From Cyanobium sp. CZS48M (lineage in GTDB: Bacteria; Cyanobacteriota; Cyanobacteriia; PCC-6307; Cyanobiaceae): a DNA stretch of 64,000 bases. Location: assembly GCA_030373145.1 (NCBI GenBank), contig JAUCZK010000012.1:1-64000 (forward strand), given 5' to 3'. Below are positions 1 through 7,170 of the stretch, piece by piece; position 1 is the stretch's first letter; the number at the start of each line of letters is the position of its first letter. The notes beneath the pieces are model-generated. The model did not search any database and was not told the DNA's origin. It was given only the letters and a program-made list of their open reading frames with translations. The position numbers and the translations under genes are program-made.

Positions 1-54
1 CCGGAAAGGGTCACAGGACCTCCTGAGTTACACCACTCGGAGGGGCGCTACCCA

Positions 55-441
55 TCAACGCGGCGGTCCGTTGTAGATCAACTCCTCCACCAGGCGGCCG
101 TCCGGGGAGATCTTGATCTCCGTTTCCAGGGTGGGCGGCAGGTCTCGCTCCTGCCAGGCGGGGGGGCCGCCCAGGAAGCGGAAGATGAAACCATCGCTGT
201 CGTTGCTGACCAGGCAGGGGTTGTCTGGGTCCGCCGTGGCGAACATGCAGCTGGCGGGGCGGTAGGCCTGGAGCCCTCCGTTGATCTTCACGGCACGGGT
301 GCGGGCCATGTTGATGGCGCGCACCGCTTCGACCGGCACGCGGTCCTGGGCCTGGATCGGCAACGTCGCGCACAGCAGGGCCGCAACACCACCGAGAACG
401 AGGCGTTGGGGAAGGTTTTTGGTTTGGAGTTGCATGGACAT
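55..441 (-). CDS. Small exported protein of unknown function
   Basis: 128 residues. The N-terminus has basic residues (QLQTKNLPQR) followed by a hydrophobic stretch (LVLGGVAALLCATLPIQA) ending in an AQA-type signal peptidase site, so the mature protein of about 95 residues should be exported. The mature part has two cysteines (SCMFATADPDNPC) that could form a disulfide, and a hydrophobic C-terminal half (FIFRFLGGPPAW). I do not recognise a named family; it looks like one of the short secreted proteins common in picocyanobacteria. An alternative start lies two codons downstream. It is alone, with the MscS-like gene behind it on the same strand. Confidence 0.6.
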   Translation of the reverse strand: MSMQLQTKNLPQRLVLGGVAALLCATLPIQAQDRVPVEAVRAINMARTRAVKINGGLQAYRPASCMFATADPDNPCLVSNDSDGFIFRFLGGPPAWQERDLPPTLETEIKISPDGRLVEELIYNGPPR

Positions 442-558
442 CCACAGCAGATGCCCTTGCTCTAGGAACAGGGCTCAGGCGTGGCAAGGTCGAAGGTCAG
501 GTTGTTTACTTCGAGCTGATCCTCTTTCTGACGGGAGCTGGAATAGATACCAGCTGCC

Positions 559-1164
559 TCACTGATGGAGTGCGCTGCTGTTCTCTTCATGGAGAGATCC
601 CGTCGCCTCATCGACTGATACTGAGGCAATCTTTGTCTCAAGCCTCTTCCGTCTTTGAACTGGGTCTCGATCTCCCTTGTCTGACAACTGCTTTTTTTGC
701 ATGAATAAGTTGTTTGGAATGGAGAGCACGGATCCGTCTGCACCCTGCAAGATGATAAAGAATAGGCCAATATCGACGATCGTGCCTTCTACGGCAAATT
801 CAACATCAAGAATTTTCACCTTATCGCCAATTCCAGCAGGATGAGCGAAGAAGATGATTATCGTTGATGTAATATTTGACAAGATTGACCATTGTGCAAA
901 GAAGGCGATTCCAAGAATTGTCAGCATTGATGATAAGAAGAAGATCAGCTCAGATCGCTCAACGCCCCAGATTGAGAGAAAGCCGCCAACAATTACAAAG
1001 AAGAGGAGGAAGTCTAGAATCTTCACGATCACTGTGGCCCTGGGATTTCCGTATGAGTATTTTCGCTGAGCAGCTTTGATTGCTGCGACGGTGATTCGTC
1101 TTGCCACGGCGGAGGCAAGTAAGATGGCAATTGTTTCAAGGATCTGAGTGCTGTACAATTCCAT
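559..1164 (-). CDS. MscS-family mechanosensitive ion channel, AT-rich
   Basis: Small-conductance mechanosensitive channel protein of about 200 residues. It has three hydrophobic segments (near residues 8-25, 45-65 and 75-90), then the typical MscS beta-domain beginning (AQWSILSNITSTIIIFFAHPAGIGDKVKI) and VEGTIVDIGLFFIILQ.DG..LSIPNNLF, the hallmark of the family. The C-terminal alpha/beta domain is nearly absent, so this is a minimal version. I chose the ATG at 1164, directly before the first membrane helix; the ORF can be extended to a GTG at 1257. The base composition is clearly lower in GC than all neighbours (one 60-base line is about one-third GC), which suggests recent acquisition. Confidence 0.75.
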   Translation of the reverse strand: MELYSTQILETIAILLASAVARRITVAAIKAAQRKYSYGNPRATVIVKILDFLLFFVIVGGFLSIWGVERSELIFFLSSMLTILGIAFFAQWSILSNITSTIIIFFAHPAGIGDKVKILDVEFAVEGTIVDIGLFFIILQGADGSVLSIPNNLFMQKKQLSDKGDRDPVQRRKRLETKIASVSVDEATGSLHEENSSALHQ

Positions 1165-1478
1165 TTTGTTTGAGTTGATCAATTGTTTTAGGGTCAGACT
1201 GCTGATCTGAGCTAATTCTCTCTGTTTCCCACCTACTTTCGGGAAAGGTGATGACACCTTTGACGTCGAAAAAACTGCCAGCCTTCCGCCTCTTCAAGGC
1301 TGATCATGGCAGGCCAATCGAGGTGCCTTCAGCCCTGCCCTCTGCCAGATAGATGCCAGAGGAAAGACCAGCTACAGCACAATCAGAAGAAACACCAAAA
1401 AGTGCCCCTGTCTCGATCGGCAGGTTCTAGAGCCCAGAGGGTTCGCCAGTTCGGCTGGACTCCGGATGAGGCATGACC

Positions 1479-2414
1479 TCACACCCCCTCCCAGATCACT
1501 GAGATCCAGCGGTCGCCCGTGAACAAACCCTTCCCCCAGGTCTCCTCCAGATCCACCAGGGGTTGAGCGGCTACAGCCTGCTCGGCGCTCAATCCTTGCT
1601 GTTTCAGAGCTGACAGATGCTTGCGGGCGGTGGCCAGCATGGTGCGATAGCTCCCCAACTCAGCTTTTCCCCCCACGACCCCATGCCCCGGGATGATGCG
1701 GGTCTCTGGTCCTGCAAGGGCAAGCACACGATCCACGCCAGCGATCGCCCCAGAGAGGCTGCCGCCATTGGCGGTGTCGATGAATGGGTACATGCCGTTG
1801 AACCACACATCACCGGTGTGAATCACGTCGGCTGTGTTGAAGCGCACGATGGCATCTCCGTCGGTGTGGGCGCCAGGCAGGTGCAACAGGTCGATGGTCT
1901 CGTCATTGAGATGCAGCCGCAGTGTGTTCTCGAAGGTCAGCACCGGCAGGGCCTCGGGCGGAGCCGGCGGGGTCACCCTCTCGAATGCCGGGATCCTGGA
2001 GCCCTCAGCCAAACGCTTGCGCACATTCTGCTGGGCCACGATCGTGGCGCCACTGCGGGCAAAGCCTGCGTTGCCGTCGGTGTGGTCGTGATGGAAGTGA
2101 GTGTTGATCAGCCAGGACGGATCTGTGCCACCCAAAGACCTGACGGCCGCCCGCACCGGTGTGGCCAACCGGGCGAACTTGGCATCCACCAGCAGAGTGC
2201 CTTCTGAGCCGGTGAGCACCCCGATATTTCCGCCCTCTCCCATGATCATCGCCACGGAACCCCGCACAGGAGCGGCCCGGACCGTCCCGGGCTCAGCGCT
2301 GTGAGCAGCCAGCTGTGGATGACTGACCAGGCCGATCAGCAGAGCCACGAACAGGCCAAGCGCAAGCCGGACACGGGGACGAGGCATGAATGAATCAAGC
2401 GTGATGAAGCGCAT
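1479..2414 (-). CDS. Exported metallo-beta-lactamase-fold hydrolase
   Basis: 311 residues. A signal peptide (RPRVRLALGLFVALLIGLVSHPQLAAHSA) is followed by a complete MBL fold: INTHFHHDHTDGN carries the HxHxDH zinc motif, LPGAHTDGDAIV and TGDVWFNGMYPFID hold the next ligands, and IPGHG the last histidine. Exported MBL proteins of this type are usually annotated as SoxH-like or beta-lactamase-like hydrolases; the substrate is unknown. The start could be the ATG at 2387, which gives a more compact signal peptide. It is a single gene with about 220 noncoding bases on its downstream side. Confidence 0.8.
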   Translation of the reverse strand: MRFITLDSFMPRPRVRLALGLFVALLIGLVSHPQLAAHSAEPGTVRAAPVRGSVAMIMGEGGNIGVLTGSEGTLLVDAKFARLATPVRAAVRSLGGTDPSWLINTHFHHDHTDGNAGFARSGATIVAQQNVRKRLAEGSRIPAFERVTPPAPPEALPVLTFENTLRLHLNDETIDLLHLPGAHTDGDAIVRFNTADVIHTGDVWFNGMYPFIDTANGGSLSGAIAGVDRVLALAGPETRIIPGHGVVGGKAELGSYRTMLATARKHLSALKQQGLSAEQAVAAQPLVDLEETWGKGLFTGDRWISVIWEGV

Positions 2415-2469
2415 TATCCAGGACCTTCGTGTGTTGTCTCACGTGATCATTCACCGATCAGCAGCACCA

Positions 2470-3264
2470 TCAGCTGAGCAATGGATCCAGGAAGCTGAGC
2501 GGCCTTGCCATGGTTGCCGAAAAGCCGAGGATGCCGCGGTTCCGGTAGCTGTAGAGCAGCGTGTCGTCGGCCTCCAGGAGGAAGGTGCCGCCCCGCTGGG
2601 TGAGGAAGTCGTCGCGGGGCACGTAGGTGCGCCAGTGGCCCAGCACTTCGCTCATGTTGCGCAGGCGCACCGTGGCCAGCTCGAAGGGTCGCTGGAAGCC
2701 GGTCCCGCCTGCTCTGGCGAAGAACGACCCCTGGATCGGCGGCAGGGGTCCCGCCTGGATGGTCTCCTCCTCGGCGATCCGCTGGGGCGCGCTGCGATCA
2801 CCTGTGTAGCCACGCAGCACCTCGGCCAGGGTGCCGGGGGAGCCGATGCCGGCGCACATCAGCAGCAGGTTCGGCCACGGCCCGCCGATCTGCTGCAGGC
2901 CCTCGTAGAGCCCCAGGGCCCGATGAAGCTCTGGTTCGGCGTCCACCTCGAGGCATTCGAGTGGAAACCCCGTGAAGGCGCAGAAGCGCTGGCGGCCCGC
3001 CTCGTCGCCGATGCCGATCGCCAGCACGGCGATGCCGGCAGATTCCAGCTGCGGCAGGACCGGGACCAGGGCCTGGGCGTATTCGAGGCTGTCGAAATCC
3101 CCCAGCTGGCTGAGCAGCAGCACGAGTCGGCGCTGGCCGCGCTCCATGCCAGCCACTCCCGCCAGCCGCTCCAGCAGGGGAGCGGGTGCAGGCGGGCATG
3201 CCTCGCTGCCGGCTGGACCGGCGGTCGTGGGATCGGAGCTGGGCACAGGCAACGCGACGGTCAA
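2470..3264 (-). CDS. AhpC/TSA-like (peroxiredoxin-like) protein lacking the peroxidatic cysteine
   Basis: About 264 residues. It has the thioredoxin-fold core of the AhpC/TSA superfamily (LVLLLSQLGDFDSLEYAQ ... GIAVLAIGIGDEAGRQRFCAFTGFP), then a long C-terminal part ending in YSYRNRGILGFSATM. Where peroxiredoxins have the PxxxTxxC active site, this protein has GDFDS, so it is unlikely to be a standard peroxidase. I chose a TTG start at 3264 because it overlaps the photolyase stop by four bases (TTGA), the coupling seen repeatedly in this genome; the track ORF to 3324 would overlap by more than 60 bases. Translationally coupled to the photolyase gene. Confidence 0.65.
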   Translation of the reverse strand: MTVALPVPSSDPTTAGPAGSEACPPAPAPLLERLAGVAGMERGQRRLVLLLSQLGDFDSLEYAQALVPVLPQLESAGIAVLAIGIGDEAGRQRFCAFTGFPLECLEVDAEPELHRALGLYEGLQQIGGPWPNLLLMCAGIGSPGTLAEVLRGYTGDRSAPQRIAEEETIQAGPLPPIQGSFFARAGGTGFQRPFELATVRLRNMSEVLGHWRTYVPRDDFLTQRGGTFLLEADDTLLYSYRNRGILGFSATMARPLSFLDPLLS

Positions 3265-4775
3265 GGCAGGACCATCGTGGCGTCCTCCAGGAACGCCTCG
3301 GCGCTGGAGCTCAATGCATCCCACCGCTGCGGGTCCATCCGATCCAGCAGGCGCACCATCATCGAGAGGCGGGGGTTGGCCTGGAAGAAGGAGCGGTGGC
3401 CGTCGATGAAGCGCCAGTAGAGGCCATCCCAGATGTCACACCACGGGCCACGCTTGAAATCTCCCATCTTGAGGATGTAGTTGGAGCCGCAGATGTAGGG
3501 CTTGGTGGCAAAGATGCCTCCGTCGCTCATCTGGCCCATGCCGTAGACGTTCGGACCCATGACCCACTCATAGGAATCCAGGTAGCGCTCCATGAACCAG
3601 CGCTGCACTTCCGCTGGGTGGATCTCGCAGAGCAGCATCAGGTTGCTGATCACCATCAGCCGCTCGATGTGATGGTTGTAGCCCGTGCGCTCCAGCCGCT
3701 CGATCGCCGCATCCAGCGGTGGCAGGCCAGTGCTGCCGTCGGTCCAGCAGGGCGCAAGCCGGCGCTGGTGGTTCCAGAAGTTGCTGCTGGTCTGGCGTTC
3801 GCCATGTACGCGATCGATGCCGCGCACGAACTCACGCCAGCCGATCACCTGGCGCAGGAACCCCTCCAGCGAGGCGATCGGCACCGGCTGTTCACCGTTC
3901 TGCCGACGCTGCACGTGGGCCAGGGTGGCCTCGATCACTCCAGCTGGACTGAGCAGACCGATGTTGAGCAGGGGAGAGAGCAGGGAATGGTGCAGGGTGC
4001 CCAGACGCGCACTCAGGGCGTCCTCGTAGGGGCCGAATCCGTCGAGGCGGTCCTGCAGGAACCGCTGCAGCCAGGCGTCGGCCCCGGCGTGATCGAAAGG
4101 AATCCAGAGTTCCCCCAGCACTCCGGGGTGGGCGGCGAAGTGGGTGGTGATCAGCTGCCGCACCGCCGGTTCATGGGGGCTGGCCGTCACAGCCGGCAGG
4201 GGCGGCTCGTTGTAGCCCTTCGGCAGTCGGCGGCGGTTCTCGGCGTCGAAGCTCCAGCGGCCACCGCTGGGGGTGCCATCGGCTTCGAGCAGCAGCCCCA
4301 GGCGCCGGCGCTGCCGCTCGTAGAAGGTCTTCATGAAGGGGCGGCGACGTCTTTCGAACCAGGCCCGACTCTCGGCAACGGATTCAAGGAAGGCGGGTGA
4401 GGGCAGCACGGTCAGCCGCACCAGGTGCTCCCGGCAGAAGCGATGCAGGCTCTGCTCGAAGCTGCGGTCGGCGATCTCCGCCACCTGCAGCTCCTGGTCT
4501 TCGCCCAGCTCCGCCGCCAGCCGCTCCCAGAACGAAACACCCGCTGAAGCCGGCAGTTCGAAATAGCGCACCGCCAGCCCCCGCTCGACCAGGGCGTCGC
4601 GGAAGCTGCGCATCGCCACGAAGGTGTGGAGCAGGCGCAGCTGGTGATACCGGTAGGTGGAGGCCACCGCGAGGTCTTCAATCATCAGCATCCGGCTCCC
4701 GGCAGCGAGCTGCAGCGGTGAGGGGGCGAACCACTCGCGGTGCAGCTGATCGCCGAGGATCAGGGTCAGGACCAT
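3261..4775 (-). CDS. Photolyase/cryptochrome of the FeS-BCP (PhrB-like) family
   Basis: Flavoprotein of about 504 residues from the photolyase-related group, with bacterial (6-4) photolyase PhrB as the known member. The N-terminus TLILGDQLHREWF is the antenna-domain start; the FAD/helical domain contains GWREFVRGID, YNHHIERLMVISNLMLLCEIHP and WVMGPNVYGMGQMSDGG. Of the four cysteines that bind a 4Fe-4S cluster in Agrobacterium PhrB, I see equivalents of the first (LLCEIHP) and last (GPWCDIWDGLYW); the middle pair is absent, replaced by KMGDFKRGP. The start was moved from 4904 to the ATG at 4775, directly before the conserved TLILGDQ. It probably repairs DNA with light or acts as a photoreceptor. 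Confidence 0.85.
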   Translation of the reverse strand: MVLTLILGDQLHREWFAPSPLQLAAGSRMLMIEDLAVASTYRYHQLRLLHTFVAMRSFRDALVERGLAVRYFELPASAGVSFWERLAAELGEDQELQVAEIADRSFEQSLHRFCREHLVRLTVLPSPAFLESVAESRAWFERRRRPFMKTFYERQRRRLGLLLEADGTPSGGRWSFDAENRRRLPKGYNEPPLPAVTASPHEPAVRQLITTHFAAHPGVLGELWIPFDHAGADAWLQRFLQDRLDGFGPYEDALSARLGTLHHSLLSPLLNIGLLSPAGVIEATLAHVQRRQNGEQPVPIASLEGFLRQVIGWREFVRGIDRVHGERQTSSNFWNHQRRLAPCWTDGSTGLPPLDAAIERLERTGYNHHIERLMVISNLMLLCEIHPAEVQRWFMERYLDSYEWVMGPNVYGMGQMSDGGIFATKPYICGSNYILKMGDFKRGPWCDIWDGLYWRFIDGHRSFFQANPRLSMMVRLLDRMDPQRWDALSSSAEAFLEDATMVLP

Positions 4776-4885
4776 CGCTGTGCCGTCAAGGGAAGGAGGA
4801 CAAGGCTGCTGAGGAAGCGGACCGGGGTTGATGGGGAGATCCACCCAAACGGAGTCCGCAGCCTGGAGGTTGCCATGGTTTTGAA

Positions 4886-5506
4886 TTGGGGTTGGCATCA
4901 GCACGGTTCCCGATCACAAGTCCTCCCCTGGTTCTGGTTCACGGGTTGCTCGACAGCCCAGCGGTGTTCAACAAGCTCCGGCAGGCGCTGGGGGAGCGAC
5001 GACCGCATCTGTTGATCCCTGCCCTTCCCCTGCGCTTCGGCCTCACCCCGATCGAACAGGCGGCTGAGCTGCTCGGTGGCCACATTCAGGCAACCTTCGG
5101 GATGGAGCAGCCGATCGACCTGCTGGGCTTTTCGATTGGTGGGGTCATTGCCCGCAGCTGGATCCAGCTGCTGGAGGGACACCAGCGCACCCGGCGCTTC
5201 ATCAGCGTTGGCAGTCCCCAGCAGGGAACGCTCACGGCTCAGCCCTGGCCGGGGCGCGTGTTCAAAGGCATCGCTGGTCTGAAGTGGGGCAGCGGCCTGC
5301 TGGAGCGCCTCAACAGCAACCTCGACACCCTCCACCGGATCGAGTGCCACAGCTTCTACTCCGCCATCGATCTGGCCGTGCTGCCGGGATGGCGCGCCGT
5401 CCTGCCGATCGGCGCTCGCACGAAGCTGCCGGTGGCAACACACCCCCAGCTACTGCGTGATCAGGCCGCCATCAGGCCCCTGGCCCAGGAATTGCTTCGG
5501 GCGTGA
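4886..5506 (+). CDS. Alpha/beta hydrolase, lipase-like
   Basis: About 206 residues. LVLVHGLLDSP is the oxyanion-hole region, LLGFSIGGVIAR the GxSxG nucleophile elbow (serine near residue 83), and FISVGSPQQG is typical of short triacylglycerol lipase/esterase proteins. The catalytic histidine is probably in VATHPQL near residue 186. There is no signal peptide. The first codon is uncertain: the track uses a TTG at 4886. It lies 32 bases upstream of a CrtQ-like glycosyltransferase and a CrtO-like acyltransferase, so the three may act on one lipid or carotenoid glycoside. Known: fold and nucleophile motif. Inferred: the shared pathway. Confidence 0.75.
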   Translation: MGLASARFPITSPPLVLVHGLLDSPAVFNKLRQALGERRPHLLIPALPLRFGLTPIEQAAELLGGHIQATFGMEQPIDLLGFSIGGVIARSWIQLLEGHQRTRRFISVGSPQQGTLTAQPWPGRVFKGIAGLKWGSGLLERLNSNLDTLHRIECHSFYSAIDLAVLPGWRAVLPIGARTKLPVATHPQLLRDQAAIRPLAQELLRA

Positions 5507-5538
5507 TGCCGACCTGTTGAGGCCAACGGCCAATAGCG

Positions 5539-6660
5539 TTGATCAGTACGGCGGCTGAACTGTCGATGGGCTGGGTTGGCGTTTCAATTTTGGTGCGCTG
5601 GCTGCTGGGCTGGGTCCTGGGTCTGCGCCTTCCCGTTCTTCCGGCCGGCTCGCCTGTAAAACCGCCCTCGGTGTCGGTGCTGATCCCCGCCCGCAACGAG
5701 GAGTCGACGCTTCCGCATCTGCTCGATGGTCTCGCCCGACAGAGTTTCAGGCCCCTGGAAGTGATCGTGATCGACGACCACTCCAGTGATCGCACCCCCG
5801 CCATCGCCACCGAGCCCCGCTCTGGTCTGCCCGTCCGTGTGCTGCCCTCGCCATCGTTGCCGCAGGGCTGGTGCGGCAAGACCTGGGCGTTGCACAACGG
5901 TGTACTGGCTAGCCGCGGCGAGCTGCTGGTGTTCCTCGATGCCGACACCGAACCCGGGCCTGAGTTCCTCGAGCGGTTGGTGGCGGTTCATCAGCAGCTC
6001 GGTGGGCTGGTGTCGGTGCAGCCGTACCACCGCACCGAGAAGCCCTACGAGCAGCTCTCGGTGCTGTTCAACCTGGTGGGGCTGCTGGCCGTTCCCCTGG
6101 GACCCGCCTGTGGGGTGGCCTTCGGGCCGGCGATGGCCACCAGCCGCGCCGACTACGACCGCAGCGGCGGTCACGCGGCCGTCGCCGGCAAGGTGGTCGA
6201 AGACTGGTTTCTGGCCCATGCCTATGAAAAGGTCGATCTGCCGGTGAGTGCTTTCCTTGGCTATGGCCAGATGTCTTACCGCATGTATCCGGGCGGTCTG
6301 AACGACATGGTGGTGGGGTTCGACAAGAACTTCGCCACCGCGGCCGGTGAGGTGCGCTGGAGCTGGATGCTGGCGGTGGTGCTCTGGCTCTCCGGACTGT
6401 TCTGGGCCGCCTGGTGCCTGCCGGCCTCCCTGCTGGGCTGGCCGCTGGTGGGTGACCACGCCCTGCTCAGCAACGTGCTGGTCTACGGGGCCTATGTGCT
6501 TCAGCTGCTGGTGATCACCCGTCCGATTGGTCGCTTCACCTGGATCAATCTGCTATTCCCCATCCCGGTGCTGTTTTTCCTCGGGGTGTTCCTGATGGCG
6601 ATCCTCAACCTCAAGCGGGGCCAGGTGCGCTGGAAGGGTCGCACGTTCACCACGCGCTGA
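5539..6660 (+). CDS. CrtQ-like family 2 glycosyltransferase
   Basis: 373 residues. N-terminal membrane segment, then a GT-A domain (VSVLIPARNEESTLPHLL, VIVIDDHSSDRT, LLVFLDADTEPG with the DxD-type motif), followed by GGLVSVQPYHRTEKPYEQLS, VAFGPAMA, GGH, YRMYPGG and the C-terminal QVRWKGR, plus three membrane helices. This set matches the staphylococcal glycosyltransferase CrtQ, which glucosylates a carotenoid carboxyl group in staphyloxanthin synthesis. The acceptor here is unknown. The start is TTG at 5539; an ATG lies at 5566. The stop overlaps the next start by one base (TGATG). Confidence 0.8.
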   Translation: MISTAAELSMGWVGVSILVRWLLGWVLGLRLPVLPAGSPVKPPSVSVLIPARNEESTLPHLLDGLARQSFRPLEVIVIDDHSSDRTPAIATEPRSGLPVRVLPSPSLPQGWCGKTWALHNGVLASRGELLVFLDADTEPGPEFLERLVAVHQQLGGLVSVQPYHRTEKPYEQLSVLFNLVGLLAVPLGPACGVAFGPAMATSRADYDRSGGHAAVAGKVVEDWFLAHAYEKVDLPVSAFLGYGQMSYRMYPGGLNDMVVGFDKNFATAAGEVRWSWMLAVVLWLSGLFWAAWCLPASLLGWPLVGDHALLSNVLVYGAYVLQLLVITRPIGRFTWINLLFPIPVLFFLGVFLMAILNLKRGQVRWKGRTFTTR

Positions 6661-7163
6661 TGGCATCACTCAGCGGTTTGGGTGCGGTGGCCGCCACAGT
6701 CAGCCTGTGGCTGCTCTGGTCGGTCGTGATCGGGGCGCTCGCCAATCAGCTGCCAGATCGGCTGCTTGGCCGGCGTGATCCGTATCAGCCTGACCACCTG
6801 GGTGGGGCGCCACTGCGGATCTACGAGCGATGGCTGGGGATCCGGATCTGGAAGCCCTGGATTCCTGATGCCGGCGATGCCCTGCCGGGGGGCATCCGCA
6901 AGGCGAGCCTGGCCCGTCGGGACCCGTTGGCCCTGCAACGGCTGAGCCTGGAGACCAGGCGGGCGGAGCTGGTGCACTGGGCGCTCTGGCCCGCCTGGAT
7001 GGTCACCGCCCTGTGGCTGCCGCCTGCCGGGGTGCTGATCAACCTGATCTTCGCGACCCTGTTCAACCTGCCCTGCCTGCTGCTGCAGCGCTACAACCGC
7101 CTGCGCCTCGGCAGAACGCTGAGCCGGCTGTCCTGCACGAGCCATCCCAGCGGGCGGCCCTGA
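6660..7163 (+). CDS. CrtO-like glycosyl-carotenoid acyltransferase family protein
   Basis: 167 residues, small membrane protein. LETRRAELVHWALWPAW and LFNLPCLLLQRYNRLRLGRTL correspond closely to the conserved RAELIHW and N.P....QRYNR.RL blocks of staphylococcal CrtO, the acyltransferase that esterifies the glucose of glycosyl-diaponeurosporenoate. The N-terminal LANQLPDRLL and YERWLGIRIWKPWIPD also line up with CrtO. Do not confuse it with the unrelated cyanobacterial ketolase also called CrtO. Its start overlaps the CrtQ-like stop, so the two are translationally coupled in the same order as the reactions. The product is probably an acylated glycoside; the aglycone is not identifiable from this window. 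Confidence 0.75.
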   Translation: MASLSGLGAVAATVSLWLLWSVVIGALANQLPDRLLGRRDPYQPDHLGGAPLRIYERWLGIRIWKPWIPDAGDALPGGIRKASLARRDPLALQRLSLETRRAELVHWALWPAWMVTALWLPPAGVLINLIFATLFNLPCLLLQRYNRLRLGRTLSRLSCTSHPSGRP

Positions 7164-7170
7164 ACGGTGT

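Noticed and set aside
1-54. Left edge as a truncated gene
   Set aside because: No supportable open frame or structure in these bases; too short to judge.
6660-7163. Carotenoid ketolase (the other protein named CrtO)
   Set aside because: The ketolase is an FAD protein of about 500 residues; this 167-residue membrane protein matches the acyltransferase pattern instead.
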